Of a stretch of 64,000 nt of DNA, positions 8,321 to 17,965 are shown piece after piece (the stretch's first letter is position 1; the number at the start of each line of letters is the position of its first letter). Under the pieces are notes generated by a model, which worked only from the letters and a program-made list of their open reading frames with translations, did no database searches and was not told the DNA's origin. Made by a program: the position numbers and the translations under genes. The stretch spans positions 841,551 through 905,550 of the forward strand of contig CAWAJT010000006.1 of NCBI GenBank assembly GCA_963782415.1, given 5' to 3'. This DNA comes from Bog-473 sp963782415 (lineage in GTDB: Bacteria > Actinomycetota > Acidimicrobiia > Acidimicrobiales > RAAP-2).

Positions 8321-8369
8321 CTCGTACGAGACACCGTTTGTTGGCAAGGGCGTCCGCCCTAGGGTCGGA
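8321..8369 (+). promoter_or_regulatory. Two palindromic elements upstream of the catalase gene
   Basis: The leader of the catalase gene carries a perfect 10-base palindrome CTCGTACGAG (8321-8330) and a near-perfect one centred on CCCTAGGG (TCCGCCCTAGGGTCGGA, 8353-8369), the latter ending just before the AGGAGAAGGGG ribosome site. Either could be an operator for a peroxide- or metal-responsive regulator. No regulator gene lies next to it, and I cannot match either element to a known consensus. Confidence 0.3.
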
Positions 8370-8395
8370 GACGACACCCAGGAGAAGGGGACTAC

Positions 8396-9850
8396 ATGGC
8401 ACATGATGACGTAGATCCGACGACGACGGATACCGGTATCCCCGTGGCCAGCGACGAGCACTCATTGACCGTCGGCCCCGATGGACCCATCCTCCTTCAG
8501 GACCACTACCTCATAGAGCAGATGGCGAACTTCAACCGGGAGCGGATCCCCGAGCGCCAGCCGCACGCAAAAGGGGGTGGCGCCTTCGGCCATTTCGAGG
8601 TGACCGCGGACGTCAGCCCTTACACGAAGGCGGCCGTCTTCCAGCCCGGCACGAGGACGGACACCCTGATCAGGTTCTCCACGGTTGCCGGCGAGCGGGG
8701 AAGCCCCGACACCTGGCGCGATCCGCGTGGATTCGCCCTGAAGTTCTACACGTCGGAAGGTAACTACGACATGGTGGGGAACAACACGCCCGTGTTCTTT
8801 CTCCGGGATCCGATGAAGTTCCAGCACTTCATTCGCTCCCAGAAGCGGCGGGCCGACTCGGACCTGCGCGACCACGACATGCAATGGGACTTTTGGAGCC
8901 TGTCGCCTGAATCTGCCCACCAGGTGACGTGGCTGATGGGCGACCGTGGGATCCCGAAGTCCTGGCGACATATGAACGGCTACTCAAGCCACACCTACAT
9001 GTGGGTCAACGCCAAGGGCGAACGATTCTGGGTCCAGTACCACTTCAAGACCGACCAGGGCATTGAGTTCCTTGCGCAGGAGGACGCCGACAGGATCGCC
9101 GGCGAGGACGGGGACTACCACCGACGGGATCTCTTCGAAGCGATCAGTCGGGGTGACTATCCGTCCTGGACGCTGCGGGTGCAGATCATGCCGTTCGCGG
9201 AGGCTGCGTCGTATCGCTTCAACCCCTTCGACCTCACCAAGGTTTGGCCGCACGGCGACTACCCGCTGCACGAGGTAGGCCGTTTGACCCTGGACCGCAA
9301 CCCGACGGACTTCCATTCGGAGATTGAGCAGGCCGCTTTCGAGCCGAACAACCTGGTCCCGGGGATCGGCGTCAGCCCCGACAAGATGCTGCTTGCCCGC
9401 GTCTTCGCCTATGCCGATGCGCACCGCGCTCGTATGGGGGTGAACTACAGGCAGATCCCGGTCAACGCGCCACAGGCACCGGTGCACAGCTACAGCAAAG
9501 ACGGGGCTATGCGGGTGCAGAAGGTCTCAGATCCTGTGTACGCACCCAATTCAAAAGGCGGGCCGGCCGCCGACCCCGAGCGCTATCCCTACGTCGAACG
9601 TTGGGAAGCTGACGGGCAGTTCGTCCACGCCGCCTACACGCTGCACCCGGAAGACGACGATTGGGGGCAGGCCGGGACGCTCGTGCGCGAGGTAATGGAC
9701 GACGCCCAGCGGGACCGGCTCGTGTCCAATGTGGTCGGCCACCTCAGCCAGGGCGTGTCCTCTCCGGTCTTGGAGCGTGCCGTGCAGTACTGGCGCAACA
9801 TCGACAAAGGCATCGGCGACCGCATCGCCGAGGGCGTGGGACGCCCCTGA
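8396..9850 (+). CDS. katA: Monofunctional heme catalase
   Basis: A 484-residue small-subunit (clade 3-like) catalase that converts hydrogen peroxide to water and oxygen. Catalytic His is in RQPHAKGGGAFG near residue 59, the active-site Asn in GNYDMVGNNTPVFF, and the proximal heme Tyr in RVFAYADAHRARMG near 341-347. Length and order match the family, with no large C-terminal flavodoxin-like domain. A strong ribosome site (AGGAGAAGGGG) precedes the ATG. It is probably monocistronic, as the next gene is on the other strand 14 bases away. Confidence 0.95.
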   Translation: MAHDDVDPTTTDTGIPVASDEHSLTVGPDGPILLQDHYLIEQMANFNRERIPERQPHAKGGGAFGHFEVTADVSPYTKAAVFQPGTRTDTLIRFSTVAGERGSPDTWRDPRGFALKFYTSEGNYDMVGNNTPVFFLRDPMKFQHFIRSQKRRADSDLRDHDMQWDFWSLSPESAHQVTWLMGDRGIPKSWRHMNGYSSHTYMWVNAKGERFWVQYHFKTDQGIEFLAQEDADRIAGEDGDYHRRDLFEAISRGDYPSWTLRVQIMPFAEAASYRFNPFDLTKVWPHGDYPLHEVGRLTLDRNPTDFHSEIEQAAFEPNNLVPGIGVSPDKMLLARVFAYADAHRARMGVNYRQIPVNAPQAPVHSYSKDGAMRVQKVSDPVYAPNSKGGPAADPERYPYVERWEADGQFVHAAYTLHPEDDDWGQAGTLVREVMDDAQRDRLVSNVVGHLSQGVSSPVLERAVQYWRNIDKGIGDRIAEGVGRP

Positions 9851-9864
9851 CGGCCGTCGCCTTC

Positions 9865-10074
9865 TCAGGATTCCTCGGGCTCCGTCGCCAGAGGCAGGAT
9901 CCAGTGGAGGCGATGCTCGGCCTCGAAATAGCGGAGCCAGATGTCCTCGACGTCCTCGACGTGCTTGGTGGCGAGATAGGCCTCGCGCGCCCACTTCTGC
10001 ATTTCGGCCACTCGAAGGGCTGCTTGTCGCACCACGTCAGCCGAGAGCGCCTCGAATTCCTGATGACCCGTCAT
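9865..10074 (-). CDS. Small hypothetical protein (69 aa)
   Basis: The open frame extends further upstream, but an ATG at 10074 is preceded at the right distance by GGAGGT, so I take a 69-residue product beginning MTGHQEFEALSADVVRQ. It is helical and charged, with several Trp and acidic residues (EMQKWAREAYL, DIWLRYFEAEHRLHW) and no membrane segment or metal motif. I do not recognise the family. It is convergent with catalase (14 bases) and divergent from the ThDP enzyme gene. The good ribosome site is the main evidence that it is real. Confidence 0.6.
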   Translation of the reverse strand: MTGHQEFEALSADVVRQAALRVAEMQKWAREAYLATKHVEDVEDIWLRYFEAEHRLHWILPLATEPEES

Positions 10075-10236
10075 GATGTCGTGACCTCCACCCCATGCGA
10101 CCGAGCAAAAGAGAACGATCACTCCGTTCAGCAACCCTCCGGGCATTCGCTCGCTCCGAGGGGACTGCATCGTATCGAATGTCGTTCCGGGCCTCGGGTG
10201 GTGTGACCACCTGCAGAGGTCGGTACGCTCCGTAGC

Positions 10237-11895
10237 GTGGCTGAAACACAGCGACTGGCTGCTGACCTTCTCGTCGAGTGCCTCGAGCACGAGGGTGTCA
10301 GGTGCGTATTTGGCATCCCGGGCGAAGAGAACATCTATCTCACCGATGCGTTGTCCCGGTCGTCCATTCGCTACATCCTGGTCCGCCACGAGCAGGCTGC
10401 ATCGTTCATGGCGGAAATCTACGGCCGCCTGACCGGCCGTGCCGGAGTCTGCTCGGCCACGCTCGGGCCCGGTGCGATCAACTTGCTCCTGGGAACGGCC
10501 GACGCGTACACCAACAGCACCCCGCTGCTGGCCCTGACGGCCCAAGTAGGACTGAGCCGGATCTACAAGGAGTCACATCAGAGCGTCGATCTGGTCTCCA
10601 TGTTCTCCCCGGTGACCAAGTGGTCCGATCTGATTCTCACACCCGAGGCGATTCCTGAAATGGTCCGCAAGGCGTTCAAGCTGGCCCAGACCGAGCGGCC
10701 CGGGTCCGTCTACCTCGGAGTACCCGAAGACGTCGAGTCCGCCACCGTCGCCGCGGGCCTCCTGCCCCTCGGTGTCAACAGGCCGCGCACCGACGAGCCG
10801 TCGCCATCGCAGATTGCGCGGGCTGCCGCCGTGCTCGATGCAAGCAAGCGCCCCATCGTCCTAGCCGGCCACGGTGCCGCCAGGTCGGAGGCAGCCGCAG
10901 CGTTGCTCAAATTCTCCGATTTGCTCAGCCTTCCAGTTGCGACCACGTTCCACGGCAAGGGTGTTTTCCCAGACGATCATCCACACGCCCTCGGAGCGGT
11001 TGGATTCATGAGCCACGACTACGTCAACTTCGGCTTTGACGATGCGGACGTCATCGTCAGCGTTGGCTACGAGCTCCAGGAATTTGACCCGATCCGGATC
11101 AATCCCAATGGAGACAAGCAGATCATCCACATCAGTCGTGTCCCGGCCGAAGTGGATGCCAACTACGTCGTGGGAGTGGGGATTCAGGCTGACATCGGGC
11201 GCACCCTGTCAGCGCTCGGCGAGGCGACACACCGACACTTTGCCCAAGGCACGATGGGAAGCAAGATCCAGCGACTCCTGGCTGAGGAACTTGCCGAGGG
11301 GGCGGCAGACGCCAGCTTTCCACTGAAACCGCAACGCGTTGTGGCGGACACTCGAAGTGCGCTCGGCCGCTCCGACATCGTCCTGGCGGACACAGGAGCC
11401 GTGAAGATGTGGATGGCGCGCCTCTACCCCACCTACGAGCCCAACACCTGCCTCGTCTCCAATGGGCTCTCCACCATGGCCTTCGCCCTGCCCGGCGCTA
11501 TCGGCGCCAAGCTGGCATGTCCAGAGCGCAAAGTGCTGGCCGCGGTCGGTGACGGGGCTTTCCTCATGAACTCCCAGGAGATAGAGACGGCCCTCCGGGA
11601 ACACATCCCGTTGGTCGTCCTGATCTGGGAAGACGACGCCTACGGCCTGATCGGCTGGAAGATGGACTTGGAGCTCGGACATCATGTCGAAGTCGGGTTC
11701 TCCAATCCCGACTTCACTGCCTACGCGAAGAGCTTTGGAGCAAGGGCCTGCCGAGTGACTGCAGCGAACGAACTTCTCCCCCTGCTCGAAGAGGCGCTGG
11801 CCGCCGACACCGTGTCCGTCATCACCTGCCCCGTCGACTACACGGAGAACCTCCGCCTCACCGAGGCTCTGGGTGAGCTTTCCGGACCGTTCTGA
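10237..11895 (+). CDS. Acetolactate-synthase-like ThDP-dependent enzyme
   Basis: A 552-residue ThDP enzyme of the acetolactate synthase/catabolic AlsS type. The N-terminal Pyr domain has GIPGEEN and the catalytic Glu in VRHEQAASFMAEIYGR (residues about 48-63); ATLGPGAINLLLG follows. The C-terminal PP domain carries the ThDP/Mg motif GDGAFLMNSQEIETA through WEDDAYG. No regulatory subunit gene follows, which favours a catabolic acetolactate synthase or another carboligase over the anabolic IlvB. The start is a GTG. It stands alone, convergent with the first gene of the glycan island. Confidence 0.85.
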   Translation: MAETQRLAADLLVECLEHEGVRCVFGIPGEENIYLTDALSRSSIRYILVRHEQAASFMAEIYGRLTGRAGVCSATLGPGAINLLLGTADAYTNSTPLLALTAQVGLSRIYKESHQSVDLVSMFSPVTKWSDLILTPEAIPEMVRKAFKLAQTERPGSVYLGVPEDVESATVAAGLLPLGVNRPRTDEPSPSQIARAAAVLDASKRPIVLAGHGAARSEAAAALLKFSDLLSLPVATTFHGKGVFPDDHPHALGAVGFMSHDYVNFGFDDADVIVSVGYELQEFDPIRINPNGDKQIIHISRVPAEVDANYVVGVGIQADIGRTLSALGEATHRHFAQGTMGSKIQRLLAEELAEGAADASFPLKPQRVVADTRSALGRSDIVLADTGAVKMWMARLYPTYEPNTCLVSNGLSTMAFALPGAIGAKLACPERKVLAAVGDGAFLMNSQEIETALREHIPLVVLIWEDDAYGLIGWKMDLELGHHVEVGFSNPDFTAYAKSFGARACRVTAANELLPLLEEALAADTVSVITCPVDYTENLRLTEALGELSGPF

Positions 11896-11937
11896 CGCTT
11901 CCGGTGTCGAGGCTGGCCGACGTTCGTGCCCGCGGCA

Positions 11938-13453
11938 TCATCCAAATTGTCCCAGATTGTGCTCGCGCAAGAACTGCGTCTGCTCCCGGAGCCAATTCGC
12001 TTTTCGCACGTAGTAAAGATCAAACTGAACCACCCCGTCGGGTTCATGGTCGATATTGCTCGTAATGGTTGCAGCCTGGATCTCGTGGTCGTGGAGTTCG
12101 CGGGCGCCGGCAAAGCTGAGGCTCATGCTGAAGATGACCTGAACGACGATCGCCGCCAAGGCGACCTGTCGCCATGGGATCCGATCGATCTGGCCGACGC
12201 GCCATTTGACCCAGGCGAGTAGTATTTCCCACGACCCCGCTGGCTGCGCCGGAGATCTGACCTCTTCGAGTTGTCTCGAGGGAGATCGATCGAGGGCGGC
12301 AAGATAGATTCCGGCGAGTACAAGGACATCGTTTGTCGTGTATCGGGATTGTGAAGCCGCGAAAGTAGAACAGAAACACGCGTCCCTGTGTAATGAGAGC
12401 GTCAAAGAGAAGGCCGTAGAGAATCAGGGCGATTCCGATCGGAGCTGCACTGTGCTCGTCACGGCGTAAGCCCCATCTCAGCAACACAAGTACGGCCAGC
12501 ACAAGGATCACGACACCGAAAGCCATGACCCACCCGTTCGCCGGCTCGTTCTTCGTCTCCTGGACACCGGCAATGTCCCCGAGAGCGAAGATGAAGAATT
12601 TCACTGCGTCGAACGGCCCTTTGAGAATGGTTTCTCGAGGATTGAAGGCCTTCGAACTCGTGAAGTTGTGAAAATACAGGACGGTCGTTGCTCCGGCGAC
12701 CATGACCCAGACAATGAGAGCTCGCACAGGACGCCGTCGCTGGTACAGAAGCACGAGGCCGATAGGCCAGATGAGGAGTCCCTGCAGCGAGGAATAGCTT
12801 CCTACGATGGCGACGACGATGGCGACAGAGAAGACCGGCCACGTGAACCTCAGTCGATCGAGGAAAGCGATTGCCATAGCCAACGACAGCAGCACCAAGT
12901 ACCACGCCATCTGGAAGCCCCAGATGGTGTTCTGCCACTCCGCGAGCGTGAGGGTCAGAAACGCAACGGGGCAATAGAAGAGCAACGGCGTCTGCGGCGA
13001 GCGCCGTTTGTGGCACCAGATGAATACCGCAGTCGCGGCAAATAGCATGAGGGCACTCACGTACTCCTCGACCGTGATGTTGTAGTGCAGAGTGTGGGCC
13101 AAGGCGATGACGATGAGGTTCGGAAAAAGGATCCGATTGTCGACGTGTTGGAGCCAGAGCGACGACCAATCGGGGAAGTGCGCAAACGATTCACGAATTA
13201 CAGGGACGTCGTCCCACTGGTCCTGCCACATTGCGTTCACCGTGAAGTGCTGAAGAAAAATGATGTACACGACAACTGGGACGGCGAAACCCACCGCGGT
13301 GAGGATCTTCACCACTCGAGAGTCCAGTCTCCCGATCGTCCACGGTCCGAGACCCGTCGACTCCTCGGTCATTGAGGGAGAGTTGGCTACGACAGGTGGA
13401 ATGTCATGACGCTCCGAATTCTCCCCCATCCTCGGCGTGCCGAAGACACCCAT
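11938..13453 (-). pseudogene. DQWDD-family polytopic membrane protein, GT-C-like, copy A (one frameshift)
   Basis: About 500 residues with ten or more hydrophobic helices. After the first helix comes NAMWQDQWDDV, an acidic first-loop motif like that of GT-C glycosyltransferases using polyprenyl-phosphate sugars. Other shared blocks are SSLWLQHVDNRILFPNL, HKRRSPQTPLLFYCPVA, NTIWGFQMAWYLVL and GSYSSLQGLLIW. The frame breaks near 12360: the copies at 16513 and 26453 continue with SRYTT where this one shifts into SQSRYTTNDVLVLAGIYL, which ends at 11938. A start at 13453 is preceded by GGGAGG, and later ATGs at 13429 and 13372 are possible. It could be active if the shift is a read error. Confidence 0.7.
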
Positions 13454-13901
13454 CAGACCTCCCTCAATGCAAGCGCTGCCATCGGTCTGCATCTCTCCGG
13501 CCCTGGTGCCGCAGCGGCCGCACTGAGGAGGCAGGACATCCCGCAAAAAGATAGCGTGCCCCAAAGTCCAGCTTTGTCCCGAGCTCACGCTCCTCGACAT
13601 TCTCGAGCATCTCCGTCGCATCCTGCTCAAACGTTCTGGCCTGCGCCGGCGTCGGTGAGACGTGCTCGCCAGCGTGGATCGTCGGCGATTTCTCTGCTGC
13701 ACCGTTCTTCCGTCTCAGGTCACGGCACATGGGCGATCACGCCTCGTCGGCACCTGCGTTCGACTGCATTGCCCTGCTATTTTGGCTGCTCGTGCACTCG
13801 ACTGCCGGCACCAGCGGACGGTCCCGCACGACGCCAGCGGGATACATCGACCGGCACCGTCATTCGATTGAGCCGGCGCGGGTTGAGGGCGCACCCCAGA
13901 C
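13454..13901. other. Divergent intergenic region
   Basis: 448 bases between copy A (minus) and the YfhO-like gene (plus) probably hold both promoters. A minus-strand frame at 13464-13730 would encode 88 charged residues (with EMLENVEERELGTKL), but it has no visible ribosome site and no family I recognise. I do not call it a gene. Confidence 0.4.
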
Positions 13902-16218
13902 GTGACAGAGGTCGACACGCCGAAAGAGCTCCGTCACTCCCTTGCCTCGGGATGGATCGACGTCGTTTGTGTCGCTTGGGTGGTCATTGTTGGGGTTGCA
14001 GTTCTGGCACCCGCTTTCGTGCACGGCGCGTCGATTGGACCTTACGACATCCTGTCCCAGGGTGGATTGACGGCCCACCCGGGCGCTGTCAACGATCCGC
14101 TGCTGGGCGACCAGATAGAGCAGATGATCCCGTGGACGAACCTGGCGTGGACGCAGGTCCACGCAGGACATCTCCCTCTGTGGAATTCGTACAATGTCAT
14201 GGGAACGCCGCTGGCGTTCAATTGGCAGTCCGCGACATTCAGCGTTCCGGCGCTCTTCAGCTATCTGGTGCCGCTCAGTCTGGCCTACACGACCCAGGTG
14301 ATTGTGACGTTGGTCGTTGCCGGGTCCGGAGCGTATGTGCTCTGCCGGTTGCTACGGCTCAGCCCAGTGGCAAGCGCCTTTGGTGGTGTCGCGTTCCAAT
14401 TATCTGGGCCGTTGTTCACGTGGCTGGGCCGGCCGATCGCCTCGGTGCTCTCCTGGACTGGTTGGATCCTGGCGGGACTTGTCCTCATCCAACGGGGTCA
14501 ACACAGGACACGCGACATCGTGCTGACAGGGGCTGCCTTGGCCGCAGCGGTCTATGCCGGTCAACCCGACGCACTAATTGTGCTCTTCTTAGGCATCGCA
14601 GTGTTCGTCGTCGTCTCTCTTGCGACACTCGCGCTGCGCGGTGACGGGACATTTCGACTCGGGTCGTGTCTGATCGACACATCTGTGGCCTTCGCGCTCG
14701 GATTTCTCCTCTCTGCACCACTCGTCCTACCCGGACTTCAGCTCATCCATGGCTCGGTCCGTTCACTTAGTGGCGGCGGCTCATTCTTCGGTCAAAGAGG
14801 GGTCGCCGCGTCGCAGGCGTTCTATGGGTTCTTCCTGAGCTTGGTACCCCTACCAAATTACTTCCTCTTCTTTTACGTCGGAGTTGCGGCAGCCGTCCTC
14901 GCAGCGGGCGCGAACCTCTTCTTCTTCAGAAGTCGATACGTCCCGGCCCTCGCTGCCCTGAGCCTCCTCGGCGCACTTTTGGCCTTCGTGCATCAGGTCA
15001 ACATCGCCCTCAATGCACTGCCGGGGCTTCGCGCCTCAGGTTTCCGCGGGGAATCATCCTGTTCGCCTTCGGAGCGGCCATTCTTGGCGCCGTGGGGCTC
15101 CATGGGCTTGTCCGCACTGCCCGGCGCATTGTCCTCATCGGCTTCGGGATCCTTTTTGCGGCGGCTGGCGTCGCACTCTTCGTGGTGTGGCTGACGGGTG
15201 CGAACCGGGTGCAAGGGTTCACCAGGCTCGGAACGGCGAGCTACTGGTGGGTTGCTGGTGGGATTCTCACGGGCTGGCCTTGGTGGGCGTGGGCATCATG
15301 GACCTCACGAGCCGAGCAGCCGACGCAGGTTCTCACTCGCCTGGAATTCGCCTGCGAACGCCGTGGATGTCACTCCGCACGGGAGTGGCGTTTCTGCTTG
15401 TCGCTTTTGAGTCGGTGTTTCTCGTGGTAGCGGGAAGCTCAGTATGGTCCGCGTCCCCACCTGAAGCCAATGCCACGCCTGCGGTCAAGCACCTTCAACG
15501 GATCGTTGGATCATCGGTCGTCGGCCTCGGGCAAAGCTACTGCCTCAGTCAGAGCCTGGCATTACTCCGAACGCCAACATCCTCTTCCGCATTCATGAGT
15601 ACGCCGTATACGAACCCCTGCTCCCGAGCCGCTACTACACGAGTTGGACTGCCCTCACTGGAACCCCAGGAGGCTATTCGGGCGCCTCCAGATTCTGCCC
15701 CGCCTTCACGTCGGCCTCTCTCGCCCGTCGCTTCGGCGTCTCGTACGTGCTCGATCACCACGGCGCGCCGGGACCGTCGGTGCGGTCTACGTCACGACGA
15801 TCGCACATGAAGACCTGTACAAGGGTCCCGGGTCGGCGTCGCAACCGTGAGCCCCACGGCCCGGGACAGTCCTCGACGGCACGCAGAACGACACCGTGGT
15901 GCCAAGAGTCAGGCACCCGGACCCAGGGACCTGGCAGATCGTCACCAAGGCCAGCCATGCGCAGAACCTACGGCTGCGCCTGACGGATGTGCCTGGCTGG
16001 CACGCCACGCTGGACGGTCGGCCTCTGGGGCTCCGACCCTAGAAGACATCATGCTGCAGGCGACGGTTCCGGCCGGGCATCATGTTGTAACGGTTCGGTA
16101 CCTCCCTACGAGCTTTATCTCTCGGATTGATACTTGCGGCATAGGCGTACTTGGGTCGGTCATTGCCTGTCGTTCCGCCCGATCTCACGCCGGTGGCAAC
16201 GTGACTACTTTCGCGTAG
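13902..16218 (+). pseudogene. YfhO-like polytopic membrane glycosyltransferase (several frameshifts)
   Basis: The first 380 codons read cleanly from a GTG at 13902: one helix, then ISLIKE-type loop features including SIGPYDILSQGGLTAHPG and LLGDQIEQMIPW, the acidic/Gln loop typical of YfhO, followed by about ten helices. After roughly 15030 the protein continues in alternating frames (IVLIGFGILFAAAGVALF; then ILFRIHEYAVYEPLLPSRYY; then WQIVTKASHAQNLRL) and ends with the YfhO-type C-terminal beta segment ATVPAGHHVVTVRYLPTSF. At least five shifts are needed. YfhO relatives transfer sugars onto extracellular polymers from polyprenyl carriers. Either decay or poor sequence could explain the breaks. 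Confidence 0.65.
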
Positions 16219-16512
16219 CCGTGGGAAAGAGATTCGACGATCATTCACCCGGCCATGCAGTAGACTACGTGGCACCCAAGGCCAGCCTGAGGAGATCCAT
16301 TATCGCTGCGGCCCGGACACGGACGAACCGCCTGGTACCATCCGAACAATGGTCACGGCAGACCTCACGCAGCGCTTACGTCACGCTCAATGACGCAAAG
16401 GAGCGCCACATGGCGGGGGCTACTCGGGGTTCGGCGCTTCTCTCCACCGAGGCTCGGCTGCTCGAGGAATGGCGTGACCGTTCCTGCAGACGAAGTCTTG
16501 ACGATCGCATAC

Positions 16513-17943
16513 ATGCCCTCGTCGATCGAACCAGAGCCACACCGAGATCGCCTGGTGCATCGACTTCCGCAGCCCTTGGTCGCGATCGTGACGGTGATCG
16601 GATTCGCGGCGCCAGTCATCGTGTACTTCCTCCTCCTCCGCGGCTACAGCCTCAACGTCGTCACCGGTGACCAATGGGATGACGTGGTCGTCATCAGCCG
16701 CTCACACGCACACATCTTCGACTGGAGCTCCTTGTGGGCTCAGCACAACGAGAACCGGATCTTCTTTCCCAATTTGATCGTTTTGTTGCTGGCATACACG
16801 ACGGCCTTCAACGTGCAGGTCGAGGAATATCTGAGCTTTGTGTTCCTGCTTGCGTCCACCGGCCTGATCATCGGGGCATACAAGCGGGGGGCTCCCGACA
16901 CGCCATGGCTTTACCTCTGCCCCGTGGCGATTCTGATGCTCTCCGTGGTTCAGTACGAGAACACGCTGTGGGGATTCCAGCTTGCCTGGTACCTCGTACT
17001 CTTTCCCTGGCTTTGAGCCTCTTCCTGCTCGACCGCATGCATTCATCTGCGGTGGTATTCAGTCTCGCCATTCTCTGTGCCATCGTCGGCAGCTACTCCT
17101 CATTCAGGGACTACTCATTTGGCCGGCTGGACTCCTCGTCCTCTATCTCTGCCGGAGGAGCGGTCTGCACATCGGCATCTGGCTAGTGGCTGCCGCACTT
17201 ACGGCCAGCCTCTATTTCTACAACTGGGATCCGTCCACAGGGACGCCCAAACACAGCTATGCATGGCAGCACCCCATCGTCGCCCTGAAGTTCTTCTTGT
17301 TCATGATGGGTGACATCGTCGGGATGCACGTCGGCTACGGCGGTTCCATCAACAACGTCGTCATGGTATTTGGACTGGTGGTGACGGTCCTCTCTCTGTC
17401 ACCCTCGTCATAGGATTTCGTCGGGCGTCGACGGGAACGGTCGCACCATCGGCATGGCCCTCATCGTCGTGAGTCTCCTTTTTGCAGCCATCGTCACCTT
17501 CGGACGAGTCGCGCTGGGGCTCTTCGACGCAAGCAGCTCTCGCTACACCACCTTCACCCTTCTCGCAGTGACCGGTATCTACCTGACTCTTCTCGGGCCG
17601 TTCCTGTCTCACGGGCTCCGAGTCCTGTGGAAGCGAGCACTCGGACACACACTCTTCGCCGGTTTATCGCCCGCCGAGGGGTTGCTCTCGCCAGATGGTG
17701 CCTTCTCCCTGTGATCCTTATACAGATTGTTTTCGGTCTCCACTATGGACTCAGTGGCGCCTCGGACGACCACAAGTTTCAGACGCAAGCCGCCCATGTC
17801 CTTCGCACTATCAACAGCCAGTCTGATGGCGGGTGTCCTACTACCTCTACCTGTTCCATTCGGCCGAATCGATCCGTCACGATGCACAGATCTTGAAAGC
17901 TGACCATCTCAGCCTTTTCGCCGAAGGGTCTCCGAAGCAGTAG
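16513..17943 (+). pseudogene. DQWDD-family polytopic membrane protein, GT-C-like, copy B (several frameshifts)
   Basis: The same family as the genes at 11938 and 26453. A clean first part from the ATG at 16513 has helix 1 and then NVVTGDQWDDVVVISRS, SSLWAQHNENRIFFPNL and NTLWGFQLAWYLVL. The chain then jumps frames near 17010 (LFLLDRMHSSAVVFSLAIL), 17120 (GLLIWPAGLLVLYLCRRS), 17410 (IVVSLLFAAIVTFGR, SSRYTTFTLLAVTGIYLTLL) and 17640-17850, and ends YYLYLFHSAESIRHD and SLFAEGSPKQ at a TAG (17941). The pieces keep order and spacing, so indels rather than rearrangement broke it. It is convergent with the next gene (22-base gap). Confidence 0.65.
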
Positions 17944-17965
17944 GACGATCTCGCCTGAACTCCGC

